64,000 nt of DNA from Actinoplanes lutulentus (GCF_003259845.1 NZ_QLMJ01000016.1:1-64000), one strand, 5' to 3'; shown: positions 1 to 11,268, numbered from the stretch's first letter. Program-made: numbers and translations. Notes: a model not told the origin generated them from the letters alone.

Positions 1-76
1 CCGTTGCCTCAAACGCTACATAGCACGCGAGATCTACCAAATCATCACCACCAACCACACCCCACCCACCACTTGA
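1..76 (+). CDS. IS110-family transposase, C-terminal tail only
   Basis: Reading from base 2, the frame gives RCLKRYIAREIYQII and then TTNHTPPTT before TGA at 74-76. A terminal 'LKR-(Y/H)-(I/L)-(A/V)-R-x-(I/V)-Y' segment is typical of the end of IS110 DEDD/serine transposases, which cut and join element and target guided by a bridge RNA. Only about 24 residues are visible, so neither the catalytic residues nor intactness can be judged. Recognition rests on this short tail and the TTGACA just after it. Confidence 0.5.
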   Translation, partial: RCLKRYIAREIYQIITTNHTPPTT

Positions 77-92
77 CATCCATAGGAGCATC
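1..92 (+). mobile_element. Right end of an IS110-family insertion sequence (partial)
   Basis: The window opens inside the last codons of a probable IS110-type transposase. Just past its stop lies a TTGACA hexamer (73-78) followed by CATAGGAGC. In IS110 elements the right end carries a -35 box. When the element circularises, it joins a -10 box from the left end and drives the bridge RNA; that is family knowledge. The boundary near 92 is a guess, because IS110 elements lack long terminal inverted repeats and the left end lies outside the window. Confidence 0.5.
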
Positions 93-125
93 GGCCCGTC
101 CCTGCCCCACCCGGCACCAGAACCC

Positions 126-270
126 GAGCCGTAGCCCAGCCCTGTTACGAAAGGTCGATACCGTTACTGAACTACGGCTGAGCCGAGCCGGCCGTAGCCC
201 AGCCACCGAATGAGCAGCCGATAACCGATCTGAGCTACGGCTCGGCTGGGCTACCGCTCGGCTGGGCTAT
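126..270. repeat. Inverted repeat family GTAGCCCAGCC / GGCTGGGCTAC
   Basis: The 11-mer GTAGCCCAGCC occurs at 131-141 and 194-204. Its exact reverse complement GGCTGGGCTAC is at 244-254, with a near copy ending in TAT at 260-270. The flanks also match (gagCC before, CGGCTC before the inverted copies), so several alternative hairpins can form. The stretch 77-604 has no convincing gene. This repeat cluster and the next are all I see in it. Confidence 0.7.
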
Positions 271-370
271 GCAACGAGGGCTGGCCACGTCAGCTGAGAG
301 GATGGCCCCGCTACGAAGCGTTGCAGGCACCAGTCGTGGGTGTCGGTTTTGGGTGCGGATCACGCCTCAA

Positions 371-510
371 CTCGACACGGGCCAGCGGTTTCCGGGGCGT
401 GTGTCGAGTTCGAGTGTGGAGCGGGTGTGAGCGAACCCGAACTCGACACACCAGCACGCGGACCCTGCACTGTGTTGGATTCAGGTGCGGAGCGAACCCC
501 GACTCGACAC
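371..510. repeat. CTCGACAC intergenic repeats with a 14-bp hairpin
   Basis: CTCGACAC occurs directly at 371-378, 442-449 and 503-510, and inverted at 401-408. The pair 399-412 (GTGTGTCGAGTTCG) and 438-451 (its exact complement) makes a perfect 14-bp stem with a 25-nt loop. Copies two and three sit in a longer shared context (AGCGAACCC-GA-CTCGACACAC). Non-coding; function unknown. Confidence 0.7.
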
Positions 511-604
511 ACAATCCCGGCGACGCGGGGCTGTCACGGTCCGAGGCCGGCTCCGGTTGTGGCGCTGCCCTGCCAGCATCACGCGGGCGCGCTCCCTGCC
601 GGGA

Positions 605-1210
605 TCATGCGGGCCCGGGGGCCCGCTCGCGGAGTTGGGCGGCCAGGCGCGCGGCGGCCACCACCACCGCCACCGCTGCCACAGTCCACAGCGGATAGGC
701 GATCGGGCGAGTGTTCAGCAGGCCGTCGATGATCGGGCTGGGCGGGGCCGTGAGCGCGTAGTGCACCGCCCGCACCGTTACCAACACCCCGGCGATGACG
801 AGAACCGGCCGCTCCTCACGCAGCACCCGCCCGCTCGAAACGAGCACTCGGCCGCCCGCAACGAATGCGCGCCCGCCCGAAACGAGCACCCGGCCGCCCG
901 CAACGAGTGCGCGCCCGCTCGGAACTAGCGCTCGCCTGCCCGCAACTGGCGCCTGCCGGCGAGGGCGCAGCACCCGCCAGGTCAGGGTCAGGGCCGCCAC
1001 CAGCACGAACACCCAGACCGCCCCGGCGATCGTCAGCACGTCGCGGCCCAGAACGAACTCCGCGAGCCCGTAGGCATAGAAAGCCAGGCCGATGTCCGGC
1101 CGGCCGTGGGTCACCACCGTGATCCGGTCCTCGTAATGGCCGACCGCCAGCACCGTGGCGGCCACGTCCACCACGGCGAAGGACATCAACGCGGCGCGCG
1201 CGAGCTTCAC
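605..1210 (-). CDS. Membrane protein with Arg/Gly/Val heptad-repeat segment
   Basis: I do not recognise a family. From a GTG at 1210 (an ATG at 1186 is the alternative; neither has a good ribosome site) the protein is about 201 aa. It has a first hydrophobic segment (SFAVVDVAATVLAVG), a second (VLTIAGAVWVFVLVAAL), then a soluble stretch of about five near-identical 7-residue units of the type GGRVLVS/GGRALVA, and two further hydrophobic segments near the C terminus. A four-helix small membrane protein is likely. The repeat comes from a 21-bp tandem DNA repeat (about 830-950), so its length may vary between strains. It is transcribed away from furA. Confidence 0.55.
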   Translation of the reverse strand: MKLARAALMSFAVVDVAATVLAVGHYEDRITVVTHGRPDIGLAFYAYGLAEFVLGRDVLTIAGAVWVFVLVAALTLTWRVLRPRRQAPVAGRRALVPSGRALVAGGRVLVSGGRAFVAGGRVLVSSGRVLREERPVLVIAGVLVTVRAVHYALTAPPSPIIDGLLNTRPIAYPLWTVAAVAVVVAAARLAAQLRERAPGPA

Positions 1211-1302
1211 GAGGACGGACGGTAATCCACAGGAACAAGCTGTTCGCGCCGATAAGGCGTACCCAAGAAGTGGTGTGCCCGCCGACACATAGGTTACGAA
1301 AC

Positions 1303-1332
1303 TTGATTCATTCCAGAAAACTGCCCTAAGGT
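1303..1332 (+). promoter_or_regulatory. furA promoter, probably giving a leaderless mRNA
   Basis: TTGATT (1303-1308) and TAAGGT (1327-1332) are 18 bp apart. The expected start site falls at about 1339-1340, on the A of the furA ATG. No Shine-Dalgarno lies before that ATG. The AT-rich element around the -35 is where actinobacterial FurA normally binds to repress itself (family knowledge). Confidence 0.5.
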
Positions 1333-1339
1333 CTTCGCC

Positions 1340-4017
<2,678 letters not shown>

Positions 4018-4029
4018 GTGTGACGCAGT

Positions 4030-4067
4030 GAAGCCCCGGTTGATGGTTGCGGATCAGCCGGGGCTTC
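4030..4067. terminator. Bidirectional terminator after katG
   Basis: GAAGCCCCGG (4030-4039) pairs exactly with CCGGGGCTTC (4058-4067). The stem extends inward through TTGA/TCAG with one G-T pair. It lies between convergent genes ending at 4017 and 4080, so it can serve both. Confidence 0.85.
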
Positions 4068-4079
4068 GCCCCATAACTA

Positions 4080-4892
4080 CTACTTCACCGCTCCACCGGT
4101 GATCCCAGAGATGATCTTGCGCTGGGCGACCGCGAACACCACCACCAGCGGCAGGCTCATCAGGATCACGTACGCGAAGATCAGATGCCAGTTGTTCAGG
4201 TAGAGCCCCGCACTGGCCACCCGGAACAGGTTCAGCGGCAACGTGTCGAGCCGCCCGCCGACCACGAAGAACGCGTAGAACACGTCGTTCCAGACGTACA
4301 GGCAGATCAGGATCGTGGCGGTGGCGAGCACCGGGCGCAGCAGCGGCAGCACGATCCGCCGGAACACCGCTACCGGCCCGGCGCCGTCGATCTGCGCCGC
4401 CTCCTCCAGCGAGGCCGGGATCGTCCGGACGAACCCGGTGACGAAGAAGATCACCGTGGACAGATAGATGCCCAGGTAGACGCCGATCATCCCGATCGCC
4501 GTTCCGGCCAGGCCCAGCTGGCGCAGCAGCAGGACCACGGTGACCACGGCCGGCGGGAGGATGATCCCGCTGATTCCCAACGCGTACAAAAGGCCTGTGA
4601 TCCGTGAAGAACGCCGGGCCAGGACCCACGCCGCCATCGAGCCGAGGATCAGGACGAGAGCCACGGTCGGCACCACGATGAGCAGGCTGCCGAGGAACGC
4701 GGCCGGCACGTCGGCGTCGGTCCAGACCTGTTTCATGTTCGCCAGCAGCTGCCAGGACGAGGGCGCGCTGAGGTCGGGGTCGATCGCCTCGCCCTGCGAT
4801 TTGCCGGCGGTGGCTATGACCAGCCACAACGGAATCCCGATCACCACGGCCGTCAGAAGGACCGTGAAAACCGGCTGCACACCACGCTTCAT
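4080..4892 (-). CDS. Carbohydrate ABC transporter permease, MalG-type
   Basis: A 270-aa inner-membrane permease with about six membrane helices. It carries the ABC-coupling EAA loop as TIPASLEEAAQIDGAGPVAVFRRIVLPLLRP (about 170-200), where the cytoplasmic ATPase docks. It is the last gene of the alpha-galactoside operon and starts in a TGATG overlap (one shared base) with the upstream permease. No ATP-binding gene follows. Actinomycetes commonly serve many sugar importers with one shared MsiK-type ATPase, so an ATPase elsewhere in the genome is expected. The substrate is probably an alpha-galactoside, judged from its neighbours. Confidence 0.92.
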   Translation of the reverse strand: MKRGVQPVFTVLLTAVVIGIPLWLVIATAGKSQGEAIDPDLSAPSSWQLLANMKQVWTDADVPAAFLGSLLIVVPTVALVLILGSMAAWVLARRSSRITGLLYALGISGIILPPAVVTVVLLLRQLGLAGTAIGMIGVYLGIYLSTVIFFVTGFVRTIPASLEEAAQIDGAGPVAVFRRIVLPLLRPVLATATILICLYVWNDVFYAFFVVGGRLDTLPLNLFRVASAGLYLNNWHLIFAYVILMSLPLVVVFAVAQRKIISGITGGAVK

Positions 4893-5767
4893 CACGACAT
4901 CGACCTCTCTCGCGCGCGCAGCAACCGGATGACCGGGAACGCGAACACCACGACCATCAGGAACAGCACCAGGCTCATCGTGGTGGCCTGCGCGAACAGC
5001 CCCTGGCCGAACGTGCGGTAGATGAAGATGTTCAGCAGCTCGGTGGTCCGGGCCGGCCCGCCGCCGGTCGTCGCCTGCACCACGTCGAACCCGTTCATCG
5101 ACCCGAGCAGCGCGGTCGCCACATTGAACGTCACGGCCGGGGCGAGCAGCGGCGCGCGCACACTCCAGAACGTCCGCCACCGGGAGGCGCCGTCGATCCG
5201 GGCCGCCTCCAGCACGTCGAGCGGGATGGTCTTCAGACCGGCCAGGTAGATCAGCATCGCGAGACCCATCCACTTCCACGCGTGGATCAGCGAGACCACC
5301 ACGATGGTCCAGGTGGTGTCGGCCAGCAGGCCGGTCCCCTTGAACAGCGCCTGGAAGATGTAGCCGACGGCCAGCGCCGACATCAGCACCGGGATCAGGA
5401 AGAACGTCCGGGCGATCCGGTTGATCACGGTGTCGCGTTCCAGCAGGACGGCCAGACCGAAACCGAACAGGTTCTGGAAGATCGCGACCAGTACGGCGTA
5501 GACGACGGTGATCCGCAGCGCACGGAACAGCGTGCCGTCGGAGGCCAGCTGACCGAAATTGTCCAGGCCGACCGGGTTGATCGAGGCCTTGAACCCGGAC
5601 CAGTCGGTGAAGGCGTAGATGAATTGGTAGACCGTCGGCAGGACGAAGAACAGGAGCAGCAGGGCGTACGCGGGCAGGAGGAACCACAGCGGATGCGTGC
5701 GTCGCGTGATGGTGCCCGGGCTCGGCGCAGGCCGCGCCCGGGTCATCGTCAGAGCCGTGGCGGTCAC
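4892..5767 (-). CDS. Carbohydrate ABC transporter permease, MalF-type
   Basis: A 291-aa membrane permease, partner of the MalG-type protein downstream. After a short Arg-rich N terminus come about six hydrophobic segments and the EAA motif TIPLDVLEAARIDGASRWRTFWSVRAPLLAP (about 180-210). The start codon overlaps the stop of the binding-protein gene by 4 bases (ATGA at 5764-5767), so importer subunits are made in order. Sugar specificity cannot be read from the permease itself. Neighbouring GH36 and secreted glycosidase genes suggest galacto-oligosaccharides such as raffinose, melibiose or galactomannan fragments. Confidence 0.92.
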   Translation of the reverse strand: MTATALTMTRARPAPSPGTITRRTHPLWFLLPAYALLLLFFVLPTVYQFIYAFTDWSGFKASINPVGLDNFGQLASDGTLFRALRITVVYAVLVAIFQNLFGFGLAVLLERDTVINRIARTFFLIPVLMSALAVGYIFQALFKGTGLLADTTWTIVVVSLIHAWKWMGLAMLIYLAGLKTIPLDVLEAARIDGASRWRTFWSVRAPLLAPAVTFNVATALLGSMNGFDVVQATTGGGPARTTELLNIFIYRTFGQGLFAQATTMSLVLFLMVVVFAFPVIRLLRARERSMS

Positions 5768-7074
5768 TTCAGGTAACCAGCAGCCTTCGCGAGCTGTTCG
5801 AACTGCTTCTGGGTGGCCTCGGCGACCTGCTCCGGCGTCATCGTCCCGGCGATCATGTCGGCCAGGTTCAGGTACAGGTCAGGGTTGGCGACGGCCAGGG
5901 CCTGCATCGACCCGGCCGACGCGCCGACCGCGGCGTGCACGTCGAGCAGCGCCTGCGGTACGCCCGGCGGATTCGACACACCCGTCTGCAGTGACACAGT
6001 GTTACGGACGGTGATGAAGTCCTGATAACCCGGACCCATCCAGTAGGAGAGCAGCTGCCGCGCCGCCGCCTCCCGCTTGGCGTCGCCGGTCTTGAAGGCG
6101 ACGAGGGCGTTCGACTGGTCCGGGATGAACGTGCCGACGTTGCCGGACGGCGCGATCGGGAAGAAGCCGATCTTCTTATCCAGAGTGGCGGTGTCCGCTT
6201 TTGCCTGCAGCTGGCCGAAGAACGAGTTGACCTGAACGACCATGGCGGCCTTGCCGTCGAGCAGCGCGGTGCCCTGGTCCTCGAACTTCGCGGTCTTGAT
6301 GTCGCTATTGAACAGTCCTTCTTTGATCAGGGCGTCGTACCGCTTGACGGTGTCCAGAACGGTGGCGTCGGTGAACTTCTCCTGGCCGGTGTTGATCCGG
6401 TCCCAGAGGCCGGCTTTCGCGGCGTCGGCGAGCTGGATCTGAACCCACCATTGGGTGGCCCAGCGGTCGGCGCCCATTTCGTAGAAGGGGGTGATGTTCT
6501 TCGCCTTCAAGGAACGGGCCGTTTCCACAAGCTCGTCGAAAGACGTGGGCAACGACGAAATCCCGGCCCCCGCCAAAACCTCTTTGTTGTAATACACCCC
6601 CTCCACAGCCGGGCTGGTGACCAGAGCGGCATATCGCGTTTTATCCAGAATACCGGTTATATCGACCAGCGCGGGATCGACTTTCGACAGCCACGGCGCC
6701 CCGTCCAGCGACTGCAGGTTCGTCTTCGCGTTCAGCGCGGTCAGCATCGACGCCGTCGGCTGCCAGAATGCCAGATCCGGCTTGTCCCCGGTCGCGACCT
6801 TGGTCTGAATACCCTGCTCATAGGGGTCGGGGATGGTCACGACCTCGACACTTGCGCCGGTGGCCGCCTGAAATCCCTTGATCACCGCGGTCGGGACGGT
6901 GTTGCTGTTCTGCGCGGCCCAGATGGTCAGCTTCACCCCGTCCAGCTTCGCGGTGGCGTCCGGCCAGGTGATCGAACCCGGATCGGTGGCGCTCTCCTCG
7001 GCGCCCGGGTCGGTGCAGGCGGTGAGCCCGACGGTGAGCAGAAGCGCGCTGACGGCGCTGATCCAACGTTTCAT
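5764..7074 (-). CDS. Extracellular sugar-binding lipoprotein of the ABC importer
   Basis: A solute-binding protein of about 436 aa (family 1, SBP_bac type). Its lipoprotein signal is MKRWISAVSALLLTVGLTAC, with lipobox LTAC giving a lipidated Cys for anchoring outside the membrane. I chose the ATG at 7074 rather than 7080, because the AAGGA ribosome site touches the earlier ATG and lies 6 bases before the later one. The body has typical segments KLTIWAAQNSN and PDLAFWQP near the N terminus. It should deliver oligosaccharide to the two downstream permeases. It follows the alpha-galactosidase by 9 bases. Confidence 0.92.
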   Translation of the reverse strand: MKRWISAVSALLLTVGLTACTDPGAEESATDPGSITWPDATAKLDGVKLTIWAAQNSNTVPTAVIKGFQAATGASVEVVTIPDPYEQGIQTKVATGDKPDLAFWQPTASMLTALNAKTNLQSLDGAPWLSKVDPALVDITGILDKTRYAALVTSPAVEGVYYNKEVLAGAGISSLPTSFDELVETARSLKAKNITPFYEMGADRWATQWWVQIQLADAAKAGLWDRINTGQEKFTDATVLDTVKRYDALIKEGLFNSDIKTAKFEDQGTALLDGKAAMVVQVNSFFGQLQAKADTATLDKKIGFFPIAPSGNVGTFIPDQSNALVAFKTGDAKREAAARQLLSYWMGPGYQDFITVRNTVSLQTGVSNPPGVPQALLDVHAAVGASAGSMQALAVANPDLYLNLADMIAGTMTPEQVAEATQKQFEQLAKAAGYLK

Positions 7075-7083
7075 CGCCATTCC

Positions 7084-9024
7084 TTAGAAATGTGAAGTGA
7101 GACGGAAGATGCGAGCAGAATAAGAACTGTCGGTGCTCACGCTGAGGGAGCCGTTTTCCCAGGAGTACGCCCACCCCGGCAGCGTTCGCGGATAAAGAAC
7201 CTCGACGTCGGCGATATCCGGCAGCGGAAGGTCGACCTCGAACGAAGCGCCCGGCCGCCGCCAGACACCGAGATAGGTGGTGCCCCCCACCCGCAGCCCG
7301 AGGCTGAGCCACCCGTCGTCCCACCCCGGCAACCCGAGTGGCCAGACCGGAACTGATCGCGGCAACACCGAACGGATCTCCCGGTAGGCATCAACCCCGT
7401 CGCGCACCAGAGCCGCCTGAGAAACCGACATGGCGTCCAGCCGCCCGGACAGATACAACCGCCCGAGCATCCCGGTGCACATCGTGAACGCGATCTCCTC
7501 GTCGCTCATCTCCGGCTGTGGATACGCCCAGCTGGCCGCCTGCTCCGGCAGCATCGACAGTGGCGCCGCCACCGCGATAGGCGGATAAATCCGGAAATCC
7601 TGTTGGTCGCTTGTCGACTGCAGATGCGTCCGCTGCAGCAGCGCCTGATCAGCCCGCATCCCCCCGGACGCACAATTCTCCAAGATCAGCCCGGGATGCC
7701 GATCAAGCACACCAACGAGCCACGCCAGATGCGCCCGGTTGTGCCCGAGCAACCCGGCACCAGGGCTCTCCGCGTCAAGATCGGTCCCCACACCGGGATC
7801 GATGTTGTAGTCCAGCTTGAAATAGCCCACCCCGAACTGCTCGACCACCCGGTCGACCACCTCGTCAAGATGCGCGACCGCGGCCGGGTGCCGCAGATCC
7901 AGGTGGTACCGGCCGTGCTCGACCACCCGCACCCCGCCACGCTGCAGAAACGCTTCGAGGGGAAGCTTGTCGGCCATCGGGCTGCGCACCCCGATCACCT
8001 CCGGCTCCAGCCACAGACCGGCGATCATCCCGTGCCCGCGGATCCGGCCGATCACCTCCTCGAGCCCGGAGGGGAACCGGGTCTGCGACGGCTGCCATTC
8101 GCCGACGCTGTCCCACCAGTCGGTGCCGTTGTCGTACCAGCCGGCGTCCACACAGAAGACCTCGGCGCCGGCGGCGGCCGCCGCGTCGATCAGCGGCAGC
8201 AGCTTCGCCGTGGTCGGATCACCCATCAGCGTGTTCATGTAGTCGTTGAAGATGATCGTGTGATCGGGCGCGGAGCGGCGCAGGGCCCGCCGATGCGCGG
8301 TCAAGCCCTCGATGGACGAGGCCACCGACACCGGGACCGTCGTGAACGACTCCCCCGGCGCCAGCCACTGCCGCCACTGGTGGTCCACATCGGTCGGGCC
8401 GAGCAACGCCAGGTAGACGCCGTCCCGGCGCTCACCCACCTCGAACCGCCACGGCCCGTTGTGCTCGATCTGCCAGTGGATCTCGGTGTCCGAGCCGATC
8501 AGGGCCCCGCCGGGCAGGTGCGTACCGGTCGACCAGGTGCCGGAGCTGATCACACTGTGACAGCCCCGGCCGTCCTGGCCGTGCGCTCGAAGGTGCAGGT
8601 CGGGCACCACATCGCGGAGCGGACGCCGGGTCCACCGGCCCTCACCCAGCCACTCGCTGTCACCGGTGAGCAGGTCGAGATCGTCCGGGTTCGCCGGCAG
8701 CCCGACCACCAGGGAGGTGACGCCGAGCAGCAGGATCGGCTCGGCGCCGTCGTTGGTCACCGTCGTGCGGGCCTGCACGCCGCCGTCGGTGCGACGCAGC
8801 GTCAGCCGCGCGATGAGCCCGGTCCGTTCGTCACGCTGCGTGATCACATCCGGTGTGACCTCGGTGATCCGCAGCCGGCGACCGATCGAGGTCTCCGAGA
8901 AGCGCCGGGACACATGATCACGGCCCTCCCCCGCGATCAGGATCTCGACGAGCGGCTGCCCGGTGCCACGCAGCCGCGCCGGTCCGTCCGCGGGCGTGTC
9001 GATGACCAGATTTCCCCAACGCAC
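7084..9024 (-). CDS. Alpha-galactosidase, glycoside hydrolase family 36
   Basis: A 646-aa retaining alpha-galactosidase without a signal peptide, so cytoplasmic: it would split imported alpha-galactosides. Order of domains: N-terminal beta-sandwich (about 1-240), TIM barrel with DAGWYDNGTDWWDSVGEW (about 290), nucleophile motif YFKLDYN (Asp near 404) and acid/base motif ENCASGGMRAD (Asp near 458), and a C-terminal beta domain. These are the GH36/clan GH-D signatures. The start is a GTG at 9024 with an AAAGGAG ribosome site. It lies between the secreted glycosidase and the binding protein and is probably controlled by the LacI regulator at 11317-12312. Confidence 0.92.
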   Translation of the reverse strand: MRWGNLVIDTPADGPARLRGTGQPLVEILIAGEGRDHVSRRFSETSIGRRLRITEVTPDVITQRDERTGLIARLTLRRTDGGVQARTTVTNDGAEPILLLGVTSLVVGLPANPDDLDLLTGDSEWLGEGRWTRRPLRDVVPDLHLRAHGQDGRGCHSVISSGTWSTGTHLPGGALIGSDTEIHWQIEHNGPWRFEVGERRDGVYLALLGPTDVDHQWRQWLAPGESFTTVPVSVASSIEGLTAHRRALRRSAPDHTIIFNDYMNTLMGDPTTAKLLPLIDAAAAAGAEVFCVDAGWYDNGTDWWDSVGEWQPSQTRFPSGLEEVIGRIRGHGMIAGLWLEPEVIGVRSPMADKLPLEAFLQRGGVRVVEHGRYHLDLRHPAAVAHLDEVVDRVVEQFGVGYFKLDYNIDPGVGTDLDAESPGAGLLGHNRAHLAWLVGVLDRHPGLILENCASGGMRADQALLQRTHLQSTSDQQDFRIYPPIAVAAPLSMLPEQAASWAYPQPEMSDEEIAFTMCTGMLGRLYLSGRLDAMSVSQAALVRDGVDAYREIRSVLPRSVPVWPLGLPGWDDGWLSLGLRVGGTTYLGVWRRPGASFEVDLPLPDIADVEVLYPRTLPGWAYSWENGSLSVSTDSSYSARIFRLTSHF

Positions 9025-9048
9025 CTTGTGTTTCTCCTTTGGATATCC

Positions 9049-11199
9049 TCAGCCGAGGACTGCGGCGACCTGAATGCGGTCGATGTTCGGCGCGAAACCG
9101 CTGGAGGCATTGCCGAACGTGATGGTGTTGGCACCCGCGACCAGGTCGACATCGACGATCGCGGTCCGATAGGTATTCCACGCCAGGGTGTTGCGGAAGA
9201 ACGCCTTCTTCACGGCGCCACCATTGACGCTGATCTCGGCGTACCGATCCACGATGTTGTTGTTGTAGGCGTGCTCACCGACCACTTCGGCGTTCGCATA
9301 GCTCACGACCAGGCGATATCTCCCGGCCGCAGGCGCGCTCACGCCGTTGAAGCGCAGCGTGTTGCCCGCGCCGGCGCCGATCCAGCCCACATATCGGCCG
9401 CCCGAGGCGGCCGTATCACTCACCACCACGCTGGTCCCGCTGAGCGTGTTGCTCACGCTTTCGCTTTCGTACGCGGAAACGACACCCGTGGCAGCCGACA
9501 GATCCAGATAATCGAGATTCACGGCATCCCGGTCGTCACCGGCAAAAGCGCGATAGTCGATCCGGTTGATCCCGGCCGGCAGATAGACCTTCGTGGTGAC
9601 GGTGTTCCAGGTGTTCCAATTCGCGGTGCCGGGCAGGCTCACATCGGTCAGATCAGCGCCGTTGACGCGCAACCGGACCGACCGGTTGGCCGGCGCGCCG
9701 GTGTAGGGCCCGGCCGCGTACCGCAGCGCCAGGTTGTAGTAGCCGTCGGCCGGCGCGGTCACCACAAATCCGGTGCTCGCCGTGCTGCTGGCTCCGTAAC
9801 CCTCGGTGAAATAGGTCCCCGAGTACCCGCTGTTCGTCCCGTACGTGACCTTGGCAGTGCCGCCGAGGGCGGCGTATTCCGCCTCGTAGCGGCTGCTCAC
9901 GGCCGTCGTCAGGTCCCGGTCCGGCGTCAGAATCACGTGGTACGCGGATTGGCCCTTCAGCCCCGTCAACGGCACCGTCACCTGACCGCCGGAAGCCGTG
10001 AAGTCGCCCTCTTTGACCACATAGGGCCCGGCCGACGGGTTGGTTCCCGACGCGTCGACACCCCAGACCGTCGCGTGGACGGTGGACCCGAGAAATGCCG
10101 GAATGCCACGGACCACGACGTTCGTGTCGTACACACCTGAAGCGGGATTGTTGCCGCCCAGAATGACCCGCGCCTGCTTCTTGCTCGCGTCCAGGGCCGC
10201 CAGGCCCTGCAGCGACCCACTCGGCGACGGCGGCGTGACAGCGACAGTGTTGCCGGTCAGAGCGCCGTACCACTGGTACAGCCACCACGCGCCGGTCGCC
10301 TGGTTGTTGCGGGTGACCAGATCGTTCAGGCCACCCGCGGTGGTCCAGTACGCGAGGCAGCCGTCCACCTTGCTGGCCTCGAACTTCGCCACGAACTGCA
10401 CGAGGTTGCCGGGCACGCCGAGGTCGCCGCTGGACCGGCCGTACTCGTTGATGGTGATCGGGCGCGCGCTGATCGCCAGGCTCGTCTCGATCGCCCGGTA
10501 GTCGTCGAAGTGCTGCTGCCAGCTGGTGTAGAAGTCGTCGCCGAGCTCGTGCCAGGCCATCACGTCCGGCAGCACGTTGTTCGCCTTGGCGTAGGTGAGG
10601 AACGCCCGCAGATCCGCCGACCGATAGGCCGCGAAACCCGGGCCGGCGATCCGCGCTGACGGGTCGATCGACCTGATCTTCTGGAAGACGCTCTTCCAGT
10701 CGGCGAGCAGGCCGTTCAGGTTCCCGGCGTACCAGATCTGGTCGGGCTCGTTGAACGGCACGTAGACGTACGAGCTGCGGTACGGGTCGGCGACCACCTT
10801 GCGGGTCATCGTGTCGACCTTGGCGAGATAGTCGGTGATGCCGAGGTTCTCGTACGGCCACTGCTGGTAGACGTCCTGCATGTAGATCTGGATGTCGCGG
10901 CCGCCGGCCCGCTTGAACATCGGCGCGATCTTCAGGGCGTCGCCGTTCGGGTGCTGCAGGCCGTCGGGCGCTTTCTGGGCGGTGACCTGAGGTTTCAGGG
11001 CGGCGAGCATGGTCTCGGTGGGGATGCCCTCGTCGCCGAGACCGTAGAGGAATCCGGTGGCGCCGTACCGCAGCGCGCCGGTGGAGGCGGCCAGGTCGAC
11101 AGTGAACTGGGACGGGGCGGCATGGGCCGGTGTGGCGGGGAGGCTGGCCGCCAGGACGGCGGCGGCCAGCGCGGAGGCGGTGATGTGTCTCGATCGCAC
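9049..11199 (-). CDS. Secreted glycoside hydrolase with two CBM35-like modules
   Basis: A 716-aa exported enzyme. The GTG start at 11199 has an AGAGGAG ribosome site. The signal peptide ends near PATPAHA (about residue 27). The N-terminal 400 residues look like a clan-A TIM barrel: YVPFNEPDQIWY carries a probable acid/base Glu and ITINEYGRSSG a probable nucleophile Glu. Two beta-sandwich modules follow. One starts at about RYEAEYAALGGTAKV and ends DAVNLDYLDL. The other starts YESESVSNTLSGTSVV and ends APNIDRIQV. Both have the CBM35/CBM6 layout. The exact GH family is not certain (GH39-like or related). It likely trims a galactose-bearing plant polysaccharide outside the cell to feed the importer downstream. 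Confidence 0.75.
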   Translation of the reverse strand: MRSRHITASALAAAVLAASLPATPAHAAPSQFTVDLAASTGALRYGATGFLYGLGDEGIPTETMLAALKPQVTAQKAPDGLQHPNGDALKIAPMFKRAGGRDIQIYMQDVYQQWPYENLGITDYLAKVDTMTRKVVADPYRSSYVYVPFNEPDQIWYAGNLNGLLADWKSVFQKIRSIDPSARIAGPGFAAYRSADLRAFLTYAKANNVLPDVMAWHELGDDFYTSWQQHFDDYRAIETSLAISARPITINEYGRSSGDLGVPGNLVQFVAKFEASKVDGCLAYWTTAGGLNDLVTRNNQATGAWWLYQWYGALTGNTVAVTPPSPSGSLQGLAALDASKKQARVILGGNNPASGVYDTNVVVRGIPAFLGSTVHATVWGVDASGTNPSAGPYVVKEGDFTASGGQVTVPLTGLKGQSAYHVILTPDRDLTTAVSSRYEAEYAALGGTAKVTYGTNSGYSGTYFTEGYGASSTASTGFVVTAPADGYYNLALRYAAGPYTGAPANRSVRLRVNGADLTDVSLPGTANWNTWNTVTTKVYLPAGINRIDYRAFAGDDRDAVNLDYLDLSAATGVVSAYESESVSNTLSGTSVVVSDTAASGGRYVGWIGAGAGNTLRFNGVSAPAAGRYRLVVSYANAEVVGEHAYNNNIVDRYAEISVNGGAVKKAFFRNTLAWNTYRTAIVDVDLVAGANTITFGNASSGFAPNIDRIQVAAVLG

Positions 11200-11218
11200 G
11201 GGGGTCTCCTCTTGGAGA

Positions 11219-11268
11219 TGTGACCGGTCACACGAGCGGGTGAGTGGGTCGAGTGTGACCGGTCACAC
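11219..11268 (-). promoter_or_regulatory. Paired LacI-family operators TGTGACCGGTCACA
   Basis: The perfect 14-bp palindrome TGTGACCGGTCACA occurs at 11219-11232 and again at 11254-11267, where it extends to 16 bp. The centres are 35 bp apart. The central CG and dyad form are those of LacI-family operators. Both lie between lacI and the first structural gene, so regulator binding would block transcription of the alpha-galactoside operon. Two direct CGTAAC copies lie just upstream, on the minus strand. Confidence 0.82.

Noticed and set aside
4-213. 69-aa open frame at the left edge
   Set aside because: The IS110-like tail lies in another frame over its first 76 bases; this frame is His/Pro/Arg-rich with no start signal.
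830-950. Direct repeats that could suggest a CRISPR array
   Set aside because: The units are 21 bp, in frame and without unique spacers; a coding tandem repeat.
7603-10140. 845-aa open frame opposite alpha-galactosidase and the secreted glycosidase
   Set aside because: Spans two real genes in antisense, made of Arg/Pro/His/Asp runs; no fold or start signal.
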